DNA of 64,000 nucleotides from Lentibacillus salicampi (lineage in GTDB: Bacteria; Bacillota; Bacilli; Bacillales; Amphibacillaceae). The DNA lies in NCBI RefSeq assembly GCF_004565465.1, contig NZ_SRHY01000005.1:62001-126000 (forward strand). The letters are read 5' to 3'. The stretch's first letter is position 1. Each line of letters begins with the position of its first letter. The translations under genes were made by a program, and so were the position numbers. The notes beneath the pieces are model-generated. The model had not been told where the DNA came from. It saw nothing but the letters and a program-made list of their open reading frames with translations, and made no database searches. Below are positions 55,005 to 64,000 of the stretch, piece after piece.

Positions 55005-55829
55005 TTAAAGAAACAAGATAACAAGAAGCCCGATGGCAAAGCAGTAATAAGCAAAATACTTCAGGTTGCCCCGTGCCATAACATTTATAAACCATCGTAA
55101 TGAATAATAAGTCGCGATGATTGACGCTGCAAACGCCAGGATTGCTGGAATTGCCACAGCACTGAATTCACTGTCGCCGCCGACAAGGTCGCCAGCTGAT
55201 AACATGGTAACACCAAGGCTGACCGGTATATACAGCAGGAAAGAGAACCGGAGAGCTGTTTCGGTTTTCATACCAACCAGCATGGCCGCGACAATAGTGG
55301 CCCCTGAGCGGCTAATGCCGGGCACAAGTGCAACCGATTGGGCCAGTCCAACGATAATAGCATCACGGACCGTAATCCCGCCATCACTCTTCTTGCCGCG
55401 CAGATTCCGGATAATCCATAAAGCGGCACCAGTAATCAAAAGTGTCACCCCAACAACGGCCACACCGCTCAGTTTACTTTCAATATAATCCTCAAACAAG
55501 AGACCGATAATCCCGGTCGGAATCGTTGCAACCACCAAAAATAGGACAAATTGAAAATCACTTTTCGCATCGTCAGCCCGTGTCGTTATGTATCGTATCG
55601 TGTTTTCCACAAGACTATAAATATCTTTCCGGTAGATAATCAGAACTGCCAATAATGAGCCGAAATTGACCATGATTTCAAACGAAAGCCCATCAATTCC
55701 AACATTAAAAAGTTTTCCTACGATGACCAGATGTCCGCTGGATGATATCGGAATCGGCTCCGTGAATCCTTGGAGTAGTCCAAGGACAATATATTTGATT
55801 AGCAGCCAAAATGCTTCAATGGTTTCCAT
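55005..55829 (-). CDS. uppP: Undecaprenyl-diphosphatase UppP (BacA)
   Basis: 274-residue membrane phosphatase that recycles undecaprenyl pyrophosphate for cell-wall synthesis. The catalytic region [19 protein letters not shown] (about residues 18-36) and the second motif [10 protein letters not shown] (about 168) are intact; seven to eight membrane helices. GAGGTG precedes the ATG. Confidence 0.93.
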   Translation of the reverse strand: METIEAFWLLIKYIVLGLLQGFTEPIPISSSGHLVIVGKLFNVGIDGLSFEIMVNFGSLLAVLIIYRKDIYSLVENTIRYITTRADDAKSDFQFVLFLVVATIPTGIIGLLFEDYIESKLSGVAVVGVTLLITGAALWIIRNLRGKKSDGGITVRDAIIVGLAQSVALVPGISRSGATIVAAMLVGMKTETALRFSFLLYIPVSLGVTMLSAGDLVGGDSEFSAVAIPAILAFAASIIATYYSLRWFINVMARGNLKYFAYYCFAIGLLVILFL

Positions 55830-55923
55830 AAAACATTCACCTCAATTGATTGAATTTCCGGTGCCAGACATGTCACCAACCCATGGGCATATGAATAGGC
55901 TGGTTGGTGAGGAGGTTGAAAAT

Positions 55924-56283
55924 ATGAACTACAATCATCAACATATGTATGAATTGTGTAAACAGCATATGCATTCGTATGTACTTGCTGAAATGAATGA
56001 TGGTACACAAGTTGACGGCATTATCACAGGGCTTGATAACGAATGCGTCTATATGGCTGCACCGTTCGGGCAGGATAACCATATGCCCGGGCATCATCAT
56101 CATCAGTCCCACGATTGCTGCCAGGATCCACACAGATTTGGCGGGTTCGGTTACGGGTATCCTGGTTATGGATACGGCTATGGACATGGCGGGTATCCTG
56201 GTTATGGCCGCCCCAGAAGATTCAATCGCCTGGTGCTTCCATTGGCAGCGTTGACTGCACTAAGCGTTCTGCCCTGGTACTAA
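55924..56283 (+). CDS. Gly/Tyr/His-rich protein with Sm-like N-terminus
   Basis: 119 residues from the ATG at 55924, with GGAGG upstream. Residues about 18-45 (SYVLAEMNDGTQVDGIITGLD) look like a small Sm-like or SH3-like beta fold. A metal-binding-like HHHHQSHDCC follows (about 60-69). The next 40 residues are Gly-Tyr-Pro repeats, and the C-terminus is hydrophobic. GY-rich tails of this kind occur in spore coat and envelope proteins. The function is not known. Confidence 0.7.
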   Translation: MNYNHQHMYELCKQHMHSYVLAEMNDGTQVDGIITGLDNECVYMAAPFGQDNHMPGHHHHQSHDCCQDPHRFGGFGYGYPGYGYGYGHGGYPGYGRPRRFNRLVLPLAALTALSVLPWY

Positions 56284-56335
56284 AAAAACATTCCCGCATG
56301 ACGGCGTTTCGTCATCGAAACACTTGCAAACACGA

Positions 56336-56369
56336 AACCCTTGCCATCATTACCTTGAAGGCAAGGGTT
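56336..56369. repeat. Perfect 10-bp inverted repeat between convergent genes
   Basis: AACCCTTGCC (56336-56345) and GGCAAGGGTT (56360-56369). Probably a terminator for one of the convergent genes, though T-runs are weak. Confidence 0.55.
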
Positions 56370-56424
56370 GATTCATACGCAGCTATCATCATTCAAACGA
56401 CCGGAATCATGTCACCGGTATTGC

Positions 56425-56604
56425 TTACTGATCACTTTCACCTTTCAATACGCCTTCACCCAGCACATATACGGCAAGTGTAATGACGAGTGCTGCTGCT
56501 AATGTACTTCCAATTTCAAACGTATTACCTGCCATGCTGATTAATACATATGAAACAACACAACTAATTAAAAATGCCCAAAAAAGTGGCCAAAAGAACC
56601 GCAT
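56425..56604 (-). CDS. yjzD: YjzD-like (DUF2929) small membrane protein
   Basis: 59 residues, two membrane helices, starting MRFFWPLFWAFL. GAGGTG lies upstream of the chosen ATG. Position near yjaV, med and fabH matches yjzD in B. subtilis. Function unknown. Confidence 0.78.
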   Translation of the reverse strand: MRFFWPLFWAFLISCVVSYVLISMAGNTFEIGSTLAAALVITLAVYVLGEGVLKGESDQ

Positions 56605-56826
56605 GTTAAAATACACCTCATTTTTATAATACTGCTTATTTTTTCGATTCGCTTATAGTGTGTTCAAGATTGATTGATGAACGCTTACTTCTTCAGTTTA
56701 GCAAATCCTTCCGAAAAATTAAAGGATTTGTTTTAACGTCAGGAAAGGATTGATTTTTCGCATGCGTGATATGATGAAGAACGACACCGTGACATAATTT
56801 TTTGAGTAACAGGAGGGTGAATCACA

Positions 56827-57393
56827 ATGGTTGTCTTTGTGGAAAATTGCTTTCATTGGATTGGTTTTCATATAATGAATGATTTGCTTGATAACGGTTT
56901 TCAAGTTGATGGAATGGACAGTCTTGACACGGACAAGAAGGAGCATTTGTCTATGTTTGTCGGCCGGAACCAGCTCTTCCGTCATGTATCTGCTTCTGAG
57001 CGAAATAACGCGTACGATATTTCACTCAAGATTGAGGATGATGCGTTGATATTGGAAAAAGAAAATTTGGTCACCATTCACCTGCCTCTTGTCTTCGGGG
57101 AATGGATGCCGATGAATCAGGAGGGCGTATATGATCAGGATGATTTTATCCCGTTTGATTCTGAGCGATTCTTAACAGAGGCTGTCTACGTGGGCGATGT
57201 ATTGAAAAGCCTGCAACAGTGGTTTGCTACATCTGATCTTCCCCCGATATTGGAAGTCAGGTCGTTTCATGAGCGGCAAACAGGACAAAGAAAACTTGAG
57301 AATGCCGTTTATATACGAAACAATAGGCCTATACAAGAAGAGATCAATCGAGTGAAGAAACACTATAATACGTATCAGAAATTTTATCAGTAA
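56827..57393 (+). CDS. yjaV: YjaV-like protein
   Basis: 188 residues, acidic, no membrane segments. The N-terminus (VVFVENCFHWIGFHIMNDLLDNGF) resembles the first strand and helix of a Rossmann-type sugar epimerase, but the GxxGxxG motif is degenerate. The assignment rests on position upstream of med and fabH as in B. subtilis. GGAGGGTG precedes the ATG. Confidence 0.65.
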   Translation: MVVFVENCFHWIGFHIMNDLLDNGFQVDGMDSLDTDKKEHLSMFVGRNQLFRHVSASERNNAYDISLKIEDDALILEKENLVTIHLPLVFGEWMPMNQEGVYDQDDFIPFDSERFLTEAVYVGDVLKSLQQWFATSDLPPILEVRSFHERQTGQRKLENAVYIRNNRPIQEEINRVKKHYNTYQKFYQ

Positions 57394-57561
57394 TCTCCCA
57401 AATACGGGACCTATCTTGCCGGACTGTCCTGTTCGCTTTGGGGTTGCAGGATGTAACGGGCGCTGTCATGAAAATGTAATGATTGTGTTCGTTTACGGAA
57501 TGTTTGATAATCGTTACAATATTTGTACATGCTCATTAACTTCCGGAAATGGAGTGGAAAC

Positions 57562-58527
57562 GTGAAAAAGTTATCGATCATCATACTGGCAGCTTTCATT
57601 CTTATCTTACCCGGCTGCAGCAGCTATTTTGATTCAGGAAATTTACAAAATGCCGGGATGCTGGTGGAAACATCCATTCATGATCAGCCGTGGGATAAAA
57701 AAGGCTATGAAGGGCTGCTTGCCATCGAGGAACAATTTAATATCGATGTTTACTATAAAGAAGGTATTCAAACAGAGCAAGATGTCCGAAAAGCTGTTGA
57801 CGAACTTGTAGATGATGGGGTGAATCTGATATTTGGACATAGCGCTGCATATGGCCAATTTTTCGAAGAGCTTTCAAAAGTGTATCCGGAAGTGCACTTT
57901 GTTTATTTTAATGGTGGGCAATTTACCGAAAATGTGACAAGTTTGAATTTTAACGCCCATGGCATGGGATTCTTTGCGGGGATGCTTGCGGGGGACATGA
58001 CCGAAACCAATCATGTAGGTATTATTGGTGCGTTTGAATGGCAACCGGAAATTGAGGGGTTTTTTGAAGGAGTTGCGTATCAGAATCCGGAAGCAAAAGT
58101 GCATTTTAAATATGTAAATGATTGGAATGGCCAGGAAAAAGCCATGGAAATGTATGAAACCATCCGGGGTGAAGAGGTTGATGTGGTATATCCGACCGGC
58201 AATGTTTACAGTGCATCGGTCATAGAACAGGCAAACAAGGATGGAATATATGCAATTGGTTATATAACCGATCAATCGGAAATAGCTGAAAAAACTGTTT
58301 TGACAAGTACCGTCCAGCACGTTGAAAAACTTTACACTCGTGCAGCAGAAAAGTTCAATGAGGATAACCTGCGTGGAGGTGTGTTAACATTCGATTTCCA
58401 GGATGATGTAATAACGCTTGGAGAATTTAGCCCGGAGGTTCCGGAAAACGTTCAGGAAAAAATAAATAAAGAGGTACAAGCCTATAAAGATACTGGATTG
58501 CTGCCAAATGAACGGCAGGAAGAGTAA
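57562..58527 (+). CDS. med: Med-like BMP-family lipoprotein, competence regulator homologue
   Basis: 321 residues from a GTG at 57562 (GGAGTGG upstream). Signal peptide with lipobox LILPGC (cysteine about 18), then a BMP/PnrA-type periplasmic-binding fold (MLVETSIHDQPWDKKGYEGL, NLIFGHSAAYGQFF, GMGFFAGMLAGDMTE). In B. subtilis Med raises comK expression. The comZ gene that normally follows med is absent; fabH comes next. Confidence 0.85.
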   Translation: MKKLSIIILAAFILILPGCSSYFDSGNLQNAGMLVETSIHDQPWDKKGYEGLLAIEEQFNIDVYYKEGIQTEQDVRKAVDELVDDGVNLIFGHSAAYGQFFEELSKVYPEVHFVYFNGGQFTENVTSLNFNAHGMGFFAGMLAGDMTETNHVGIIGAFEWQPEIEGFFEGVAYQNPEAKVHFKYVNDWNGQEKAMEMYETIRGEEVDVVYPTGNVYSASVIEQANKDGIYAIGYITDQSEIAEKTVLTSTVQHVEKLYTRAAEKFNEDNLRGGVLTFDFQDDVITLGEFSPEVPENVQEKINKEVQAYKDTGLLPNERQEE

Positions 58528-58534
58528 GTCATAC

Positions 58535-58579
58535 TTGCACAATGACAGGTGATGCATTAAAATTAGGACCAAGTCATAA
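58535..58579 (+). promoter_or_regulatory. Promoter and FapR operator of fabH-fabF
   Basis: TTGCAC (58535-58540) and TAAAAT (58558-58563) are 17 bases apart. TTAGGACCAAGTCATAA (58563-58579) follows directly and resembles the FapR box TTAGTACCTnGTACTAA. FapR control of fabHA-fabF is established in B. subtilis. Confidence 0.75.
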
Positions 58580-58618
58580 TAATTGCTTATAACAATTGAT
58601 TTTAAGGAGATGGATGAT

Positions 58619-59560
58619 ATGAGCGTCGGACTGTTAGGTACCGGGCATTACGTTCCGTCCAATGTTGTTTCCAATAAAGATCTCGAGAAAATAGTGGATA
58701 CAAATGATGAATGGATCAGAACGCGAACAGGGATTGAAGAAAGGCGCATCGCTGACAATGATATGGAAACGTCGGATATGGCCTTTTATGCTGCCGGGAA
58801 TGCCCTGAAGGAAGCAAACATGAAGGCAGAGGACCTTGACATGATTCTTGTTGCAACCGTTACACCTGACACACCTTTTCCATCTGTCGCATGTATGCTT
58901 CAGGACCGGCTGGGAGCAGGGAATGTTGCCGCGATGGATGTCAGTGCGGCATGCTCCGGTTTTATGTATGGGATGATTACTGCCAAACAATTTATCGAAA
59001 CCAATGCCTATCAAACGGTTTTGGTGGTTGGTGTTGAAAAGCTTTCAAAAATTACCGACTGGACCGATCGGAGTACTTGTGTTCTGTTCGGTGATGGGGC
59101 AGGAGCAGCTGTTGTCGGGCCTGTTTCAGAAGGTAAAGGCATCCTGTCGTTTGAACTGGGAGCTGATGGCTCAGGCGGGAAAGAACTGTACCAGGATAAG
59201 TTGACCGATTATTTGTTTATGAACGGCCGGGAAGTGTTCAAGTTTGCTGTCAGAGTAATGCCGGAATCATCGTTAAATGTTGTCGAGAAGGCCGGGTACA
59301 ATAAAGAAGATGTGGATTATTTAATTCCGCACCAGGCAAATATCCGCATTATGGAAGCCGCCCGCGAACGATTGGGGATTGCCAAAGAAAAGATGGCAGA
59401 TTCGGTCAAAAGGTATGGCAATACATCGTCAGCATCTATTCCAATTGCTTTATCAGAAGCCGTTAATAGTGGTAAAATAAAAGATAATGATTTACTCGTT
59501 CTGGTTGGATTTGGCGGAGGATTGACGTGGGGCGCCATTGCCTTGCGCTGGGGCCTTTAA
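58619..59560 (+). CDS. fabH: 3-oxoacyl-ACP synthase III
   Basis: 313-residue KAS III that condenses acyl-CoA with malonyl-ACP to start fatty-acid synthesis. Catalytic triad visible: cysteine in [10 protein letters not shown] (about 112), histidine in [10 protein letters not shown] (about 240), asparagine in GNTSSASIP (about 270). The ATG at 58619 is spaced nine bases from AAGGAG; an in-frame ATG at 58610 is too close. fabF follows after 31 bases. Confidence 0.95.
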   Translation: MSVGLLGTGHYVPSNVVSNKDLEKIVDTNDEWIRTRTGIEERRIADNDMETSDMAFYAAGNALKEANMKAEDLDMILVATVTPDTPFPSVACMLQDRLGAGNVAAMDVSAACSGFMYGMITAKQFIETNAYQTVLVVGVEKLSKITDWTDRSTCVLFGDGAGAAVVGPVSEGKGILSFELGADGSGGKELYQDKLTDYLFMNGREVFKFAVRVMPESSLNVVEKAGYNKEDVDYLIPHQANIRIMEAARERLGIAKEKMADSVKRYGNTSSASIPIALSEAVNSGKIKDNDLLVLVGFGGGLTWGAIALRWGL

Positions 59561-59591
59561 TGATTTCAAAAGTCTATAGGAGGAGCAGCAT

Positions 59592-60830
59592 ATGGAAAGA
59601 AAAAGAGTAGTCGTTACCGGACTTGGAACCATATCCCCTAATGGTAATGATGTAGGAACTATGTGGGAGAATGTCGTGAGCGGGAATAGCGCCATTGATG
59701 TGATCACCCGGATTGATCACAGTGAATTGCCGGCCTCTGCAGCTGCTGAGGTGAAAGATTTTGACCCGACATATTTTATGCAAAAAAAAGATGCCAGGAA
59801 GATGGATTTATTTACACAATACGCAGTCGCCGCAGCTCGAATGGCTGTTGATGACGCCGATCTGACGATTGATGAGGATAATGCCACTCGTGTCGGTGTC
59901 TGGGTCGGCTCCGGGATCGGCGGCATGGGAACGCTGGAAGACCAGCATACGAAACTGATGGAAAAAGGTCCGCGGCGGATCAGTCCGTTTTTCGTGCCTA
60001 TGATGATTCCGGACATGGCAGCAGGGCAGGTATCCATTCAACTTGGTGCTAAGGGAATCAATTCCTGTACAACAACTGCTTGTGCGTCTGGCGCCAACTC
60101 AATCGGTGACGCGTACAAAGCGATTGAGCGTGGGGATGCCGACTATATGATTGCCGGTGGAACAGAAGCGCCTATCACACAGCTGGCATTTGCCGGGTTC
60201 TCGTCCATGAAAGCATTATCGACCAACGAGGATCCGAAAAAAGCAAGCCGCCCTTTCGACAAAGACCGTGATGGCTTTGTCATGGGAGAAGGTGCAGGCA
60301 TTTTGGTGCTGGAGACACTGGAGTCAGCTATCGAGCGCGGGGCTCATATTTATAGTGAGATCATCGGCTATGCCGCAACAGGTGACGCTTATCATATTAC
60401 AGCTCCGGCAGAAAATGGAGAAGGCGCCGCACGGGCTATGCAGCAGGCAGTTGACGATGCCGGTATTTCACCTGAAGAGATTGATTATATCAATGCTCAT
60501 GGAACAAGTACAGAACTGAATGATAAGTATGAAACACAGGCCGTTAAGGACGTTTTCGGTGACCATGCCAGGAATTTGGCTGTCACCTCAACAAAAGGTG
60601 TAACCGGCCACTTGCTCGGAGCTTCCGGGGGTGTGGAATCGGTCATTTCTGTTAAAGCGATTGATGATGGCATTATTCCACCAACGATGAACTACGAGAC
60701 ACCTGATCCGGACTGTGATCTCGATTATGTGCCAAATGAAGCTAGAAAGCAGGACATCCAAGTTGTTATGAGTAATTCACTCGGATTTGGTGGTCACAAC
60801 GCCACATTGATTTTTAAAAAATATTCGTAA
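59592..60830 (+). CDS. fabF: 3-oxoacyl-ACP synthase II
   Basis: 412-residue elongating condensing enzyme. Cysteine in [16 protein letters not shown] (about 164), histidines in [11 protein letters not shown] (about 302) and TGHLLGASG (about 339). GGAGGAG precedes the ATG. Co-transcribed with fabH under the FapR-type operator. Confidence 0.96.
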   Translation: MERKRVVVTGLGTISPNGNDVGTMWENVVSGNSAIDVITRIDHSELPASAAAEVKDFDPTYFMQKKDARKMDLFTQYAVAAARMAVDDADLTIDEDNATRVGVWVGSGIGGMGTLEDQHTKLMEKGPRRISPFFVPMMIPDMAAGQVSIQLGAKGINSCTTTACASGANSIGDAYKAIERGDADYMIAGGTEAPITQLAFAGFSSMKALSTNEDPKKASRPFDKDRDGFVMGEGAGILVLETLESAIERGAHIYSEIIGYAATGDAYHITAPAENGEGAARAMQQAVDDAGISPEEIDYINAHGTSTELNDKYETQAVKDVFGDHARNLAVTSTKGVTGHLLGASGGVESVISVKAIDDGIIPPTMNYETPDPDCDLDYVPNEARKQDIQVVMSNSLGFGGHNATLIFKKYS

Positions 60831-60836
60831 GATAAG

Positions 60837-60866
60837 AAGCTGACTGCTGCGGTAGTTAGCTTTTTT
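60837..60866 (+). terminator. Terminator of fabH-fabF
   Basis: AAGCTGACT (60837-60845) pairs with AGTTAGCTT (60854-60862) with one wobble, followed by a T-run. Confidence 0.82.
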
Positions 60867-60880
60867 AAAGAAAAAAAAGT

Positions 60881-61038
60881 ATAAAATTTTGGCTATATGA
60901 AGCTCTTTGTCAACAATAGCCATGTCCAGCGCCTGTCCCCCTGGAGGTCTTAAGCAATATTTTACGTGGCAAAAACCGCTACTACAAATTCTTGCTTAAG
61001 CTTTCGGGGATAAACAAGGCGCTCTGCGTTTTTCTTAG
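60881..61038 (+). repeat. Interspersed repeat, copy 2
   Basis: Same family as 45027: AAAATTTTGGCTATATGAAGCT, AATAGCCATGTCCAG, AGGTCTTAAGCAAT, ACGTGGCAAAAACC, GCTTGCTTAAGC-like CTTGCTTAAGCTTT, AACAAGGCGC and TTTTTCTTAG. This compact copy is about 158 bases, placed after the fabF terminator. Confidence 0.82.
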
Positions 61039-61231
61039 TTTGTTGCGAAAATATGAAAAACATGAGAAGAGTGCAATCTTTTCGCTGTCGGGGGAAATCT
61101 TGCTTTTTTGAAAGGGAAACACCATTCATGAATACCATTTTCATGCATAAGATGAACTAAAGGAACTGGACAAGCATGGTGGACAAGCGGTCAGGTCTAA
61201 GTCCTTGTTCATTGATGAGGCGGTGTGAAGG

Positions 61232-61438
61232 TTGGTACTATTAATTCTCTTTTTGATCGGGTTTGGACTTGCTGTATCTGGCGGTGTAACCATCATCGCC
61301 TATATGAACTTTTTACCTGTCGGCGTCTCTTGGGCGGATTACTTTATTTTCTTAGCCGGCCGGCCTGAAAGTTATTTTCTTCCGATTGGCATTTTACTGA
61401 TGTCGATTGTACTCTTCCGTTATCCAAACAACCTCTAA
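61232..61438 (+). CDS. Small membrane protein upstream of yjbA
   Basis: 68 residues with two hydrophobic segments, starting at a TTG (61232); GTG TGA just upstream rules out an earlier start. The sequence LILFLIGFGLAVSGGVTIIAY is conserved-looking, and a pair of helices separated by a short loop is clear. Not recognised by family. It sits where small membrane proteins occur between fabF and yjbA in relatives. Confidence 0.6.
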   Translation: MVLLILFLIGFGLAVSGGVTIIAYMNFLPVGVSWADYFIFLAGRPESYFLPIGILLMSIVLFRYPNNL

Positions 61439-61587
61439 TTTTTTTGGCGAATCGAATAATTTTTTCCAGGATGGTCATAATGTATTTTAAGTACGGGTTC
61501 GAAAGGCTGGTCAAATTGCAGGGGAATACCGGTGATTTGAATCCTTTTGAATACCCTTAAATGATTCATTTAAAGTGAGGGTTGTTT

Positions 61588-62346
61588 ATGTTATATTTAC
61601 ACGATGTCTGGGTAAATTGGTTTGAGGGTGAAGAAAATGGTTATAGTGTCTGCTATTTTCATGAATGGCGGAAAAATGATGGGATTGAACTGCTTGATCA
61701 GGTGCCATTATTATACATAACGGAAGATCTTTACGATTACATTGAAAATGATATGCATGATTTGCCGGAAGCGATGATGGACCAAATTTACAGACGTGCG
61801 TATATACGAAAAGGTCAGGAACGTACGAGTGTTGATTTTGCAGCCGTTGTGACAGATGGGAATGACATGATTGCATTTGATTCAATTGGTTATCAGATAC
61901 CCGTAAGGAAAAGCCGGCTAATCCCAAGGCAGGAGCAGCTTGTATTTGATATGATCAAAACGACCAAACCGGAATCGTTTCATTTTGATGGAAGAGAAAT
62001 AGAAAAAGAGTACCATATGCTGTCGATGGAGCCGGAACTTGTCCACGGTTTGACAAGGCGGGAACGTCAGTTGAAACAACTCATGATGATTGCGCTTGAT
62101 CAGCTGCGGACGGTCAATAATCCTGAAGAAATCCGGTATTGGCTGACAGAATGGGATCCAAAACAGTATCCTTATATACGCTACATGGATAAGGAGATTG
62201 TTTGGGATACGTTATACGAGGCTGTCAGGCATGGCTGGAGTCACTCACAAGAGGAATTATGCGCCAAAATGATTAAAGGCCAGCCATTTCTTGAAAAGAT
62301 GTGGGAAGCTGAGCAGGCGCCGAAACAAAACACACATCAAAATTAA
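61588..62346 (+). CDS. yjbA: YjbA-family (UPF0736) protein
   Basis: 252 residues starting MLYLHDVWVNWFEGEENGY, very close to B. subtilis YjbA. Other conserved pieces are RKSRLIPRQEQLV and GLTRRERQLKQL. The ATG at 61588 follows GAGGG; an upstream in-frame TTG is not needed. Soluble, acidic, function unknown. Location before trpS is conserved. Confidence 0.92.
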   Translation: MLYLHDVWVNWFEGEENGYSVCYFHEWRKNDGIELLDQVPLLYITEDLYDYIENDMHDLPEAMMDQIYRRAYIRKGQERTSVDFAAVVTDGNDMIAFDSIGYQIPVRKSRLIPRQEQLVFDMIKTTKPESFHFDGREIEKEYHMLSMEPELVHGLTRRERQLKQLMMIALDQLRTVNNPEEIRYWLTEWDPKQYPYIRYMDKEIVWDTLYEAVRHGWSHSQEELCAKMIKGQPFLEKMWEAEQAPKQNTHQN

Positions 62347-62384
62347 GTTGAATGGGCAGAATACTAAAATTTAACGTTACACGA

Positions 62385-62426
62385 AAAAAGGGCAGACCCA
62401 ATTCAATTGCGGGTCCGCCCTTTTTG
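62385..62426. terminator. Bidirectional terminator between yjbA and trpS
   Basis: AAAAAGGGCAGACCC (62385-62399) pairs with GGGTCCGCCCTTTTT (62411-62425) with one mismatch. A/T runs on both sides serve both convergent genes. Confidence 0.92.
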
Positions 62427-63845
<1,419 letters not shown>

Positions 63846-63851
63846 TTCATC

Positions 63852-63880
63852 ATTATATATAGTCCCATGTTGAAATGCAA
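63852..63880 (-). promoter_or_regulatory. Promoter of trpS
   Basis: TTGCAT (63880-63875) and a perfect TATAAT (63857-63852), 17 bases apart, placing the start near 63845. Confidence 0.85.
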
Positions 63881-64000
63881 GCGGTAAGTTTCGTAAAACG
63901 AAGTGATGATGTGTTGTCACGATGAAAAAGAGGGGGAATCAGGGGTAAAATCATCAATAGAAGTGTTCTCATTAAAAATAGTCCTCCCTGAATATTGGAA

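Noticed and set aside
55666..55923. N-terminal extension of the Gly/Tyr-rich protein
   Set aside because: It runs antisense through uppP; the ATG at 55924 has its own GGAGG site.
63853..63972. A 39-residue minus-strand frame with a good ribosome site at the right edge
   Set aside because: It overlaps the trpS promoter and its C-terminal half looks random. A real small gene is possible but not supported.

Overview
The window is chromosomal DNA of a low-to-mid GC, endospore-forming member of the Bacillaceae. The evidence is a complete gerP spore-coat operon, a germinant-receptor operon, ComK and Med, AddAB, a T-box in front of trpS, a Fur-type box, a FapR-type box, and gene order that follows Bacillus subtilis block by block. 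The many intergenic repeats, the acidic proteins and the ba3-type oxidase suggest a halophile or alkaliphile near Virgibacillus, Lentibacillus or Oceanobacillus (inference).

Layout. 1-6.2 kb: hmoB (partial), pbpF and the coproporphyrin-dependent heme genes hemE-hemH-hemY. 6.2-10 kb: a 20-bp tandem array, a NERD-domain gene and pepF. 10.2-15.1 kb: yhfH-yhfI-lplJ, comK, yhjD, yhjE and a SipV-type signal peptidase. 15.7-22.9 kb: addB-addA. 23.1-26.7 kb: ba3-type oxidase subunits IIa, II and I with a SCO factor and a membrane protein. 26.8-28.6 kb: gerPABCDEF on the minus strand behind a sigma-K-like promoter. 28.7-35.2 kb: a DUF418 protein, yisL, and a Fur-box-controlled siderophore uptake locus with a ferredoxin-NADP reductase-like flavoprotein. 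35.5-42 kb: a membrane-anchored GH13 protein that has lost its catalytic residues, a YppF-like protein, a second 20-bp array and a GerA-type receptor operon (A-C-D-B) with two frameshifts. 42-48.7 kb: the yitS-yitT-yitU-yitV-yitW block and mobB-moaE-moaD. 48.8-54.6 kb: a TrpXYZ-like ABC transporter behind a long structured leader, then a CRP/FNR regulator divergent from a DUF2249 protein and a radical SAM/SPASM enzyme. 55-64 kb: uppP, yjzD, yjaV-med-fabH-fabF, yjbA and trpS with its T-box leader.

The core genes are conventional: cell-wall synthesis, heme supply feeding respiration, DNA repair and competence, spore germination, fatty-acid initiation. The less ordinary content lies between genes. 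At least five families of interspersed or tandem repeats occur here, and one has hairpin arms that differ between copies while staying paired.

The observations most worth following are the unassigned leader RNA before the ABC transporter, the covarying hairpin repeat that places a Shine-Dalgarno sequence before hemE and yhjE, a radical SAM gene whose only credible start codon is AUA, the GH13 pseudoenzyme, the doubly frameshifted germinant receptor, the NERD gene bracketed by same-orientation 20-bp repeats, and a repeat copy lodged between the trpS T-box and its coding region. All function calls come from reading motifs and gene order; no database search was run.
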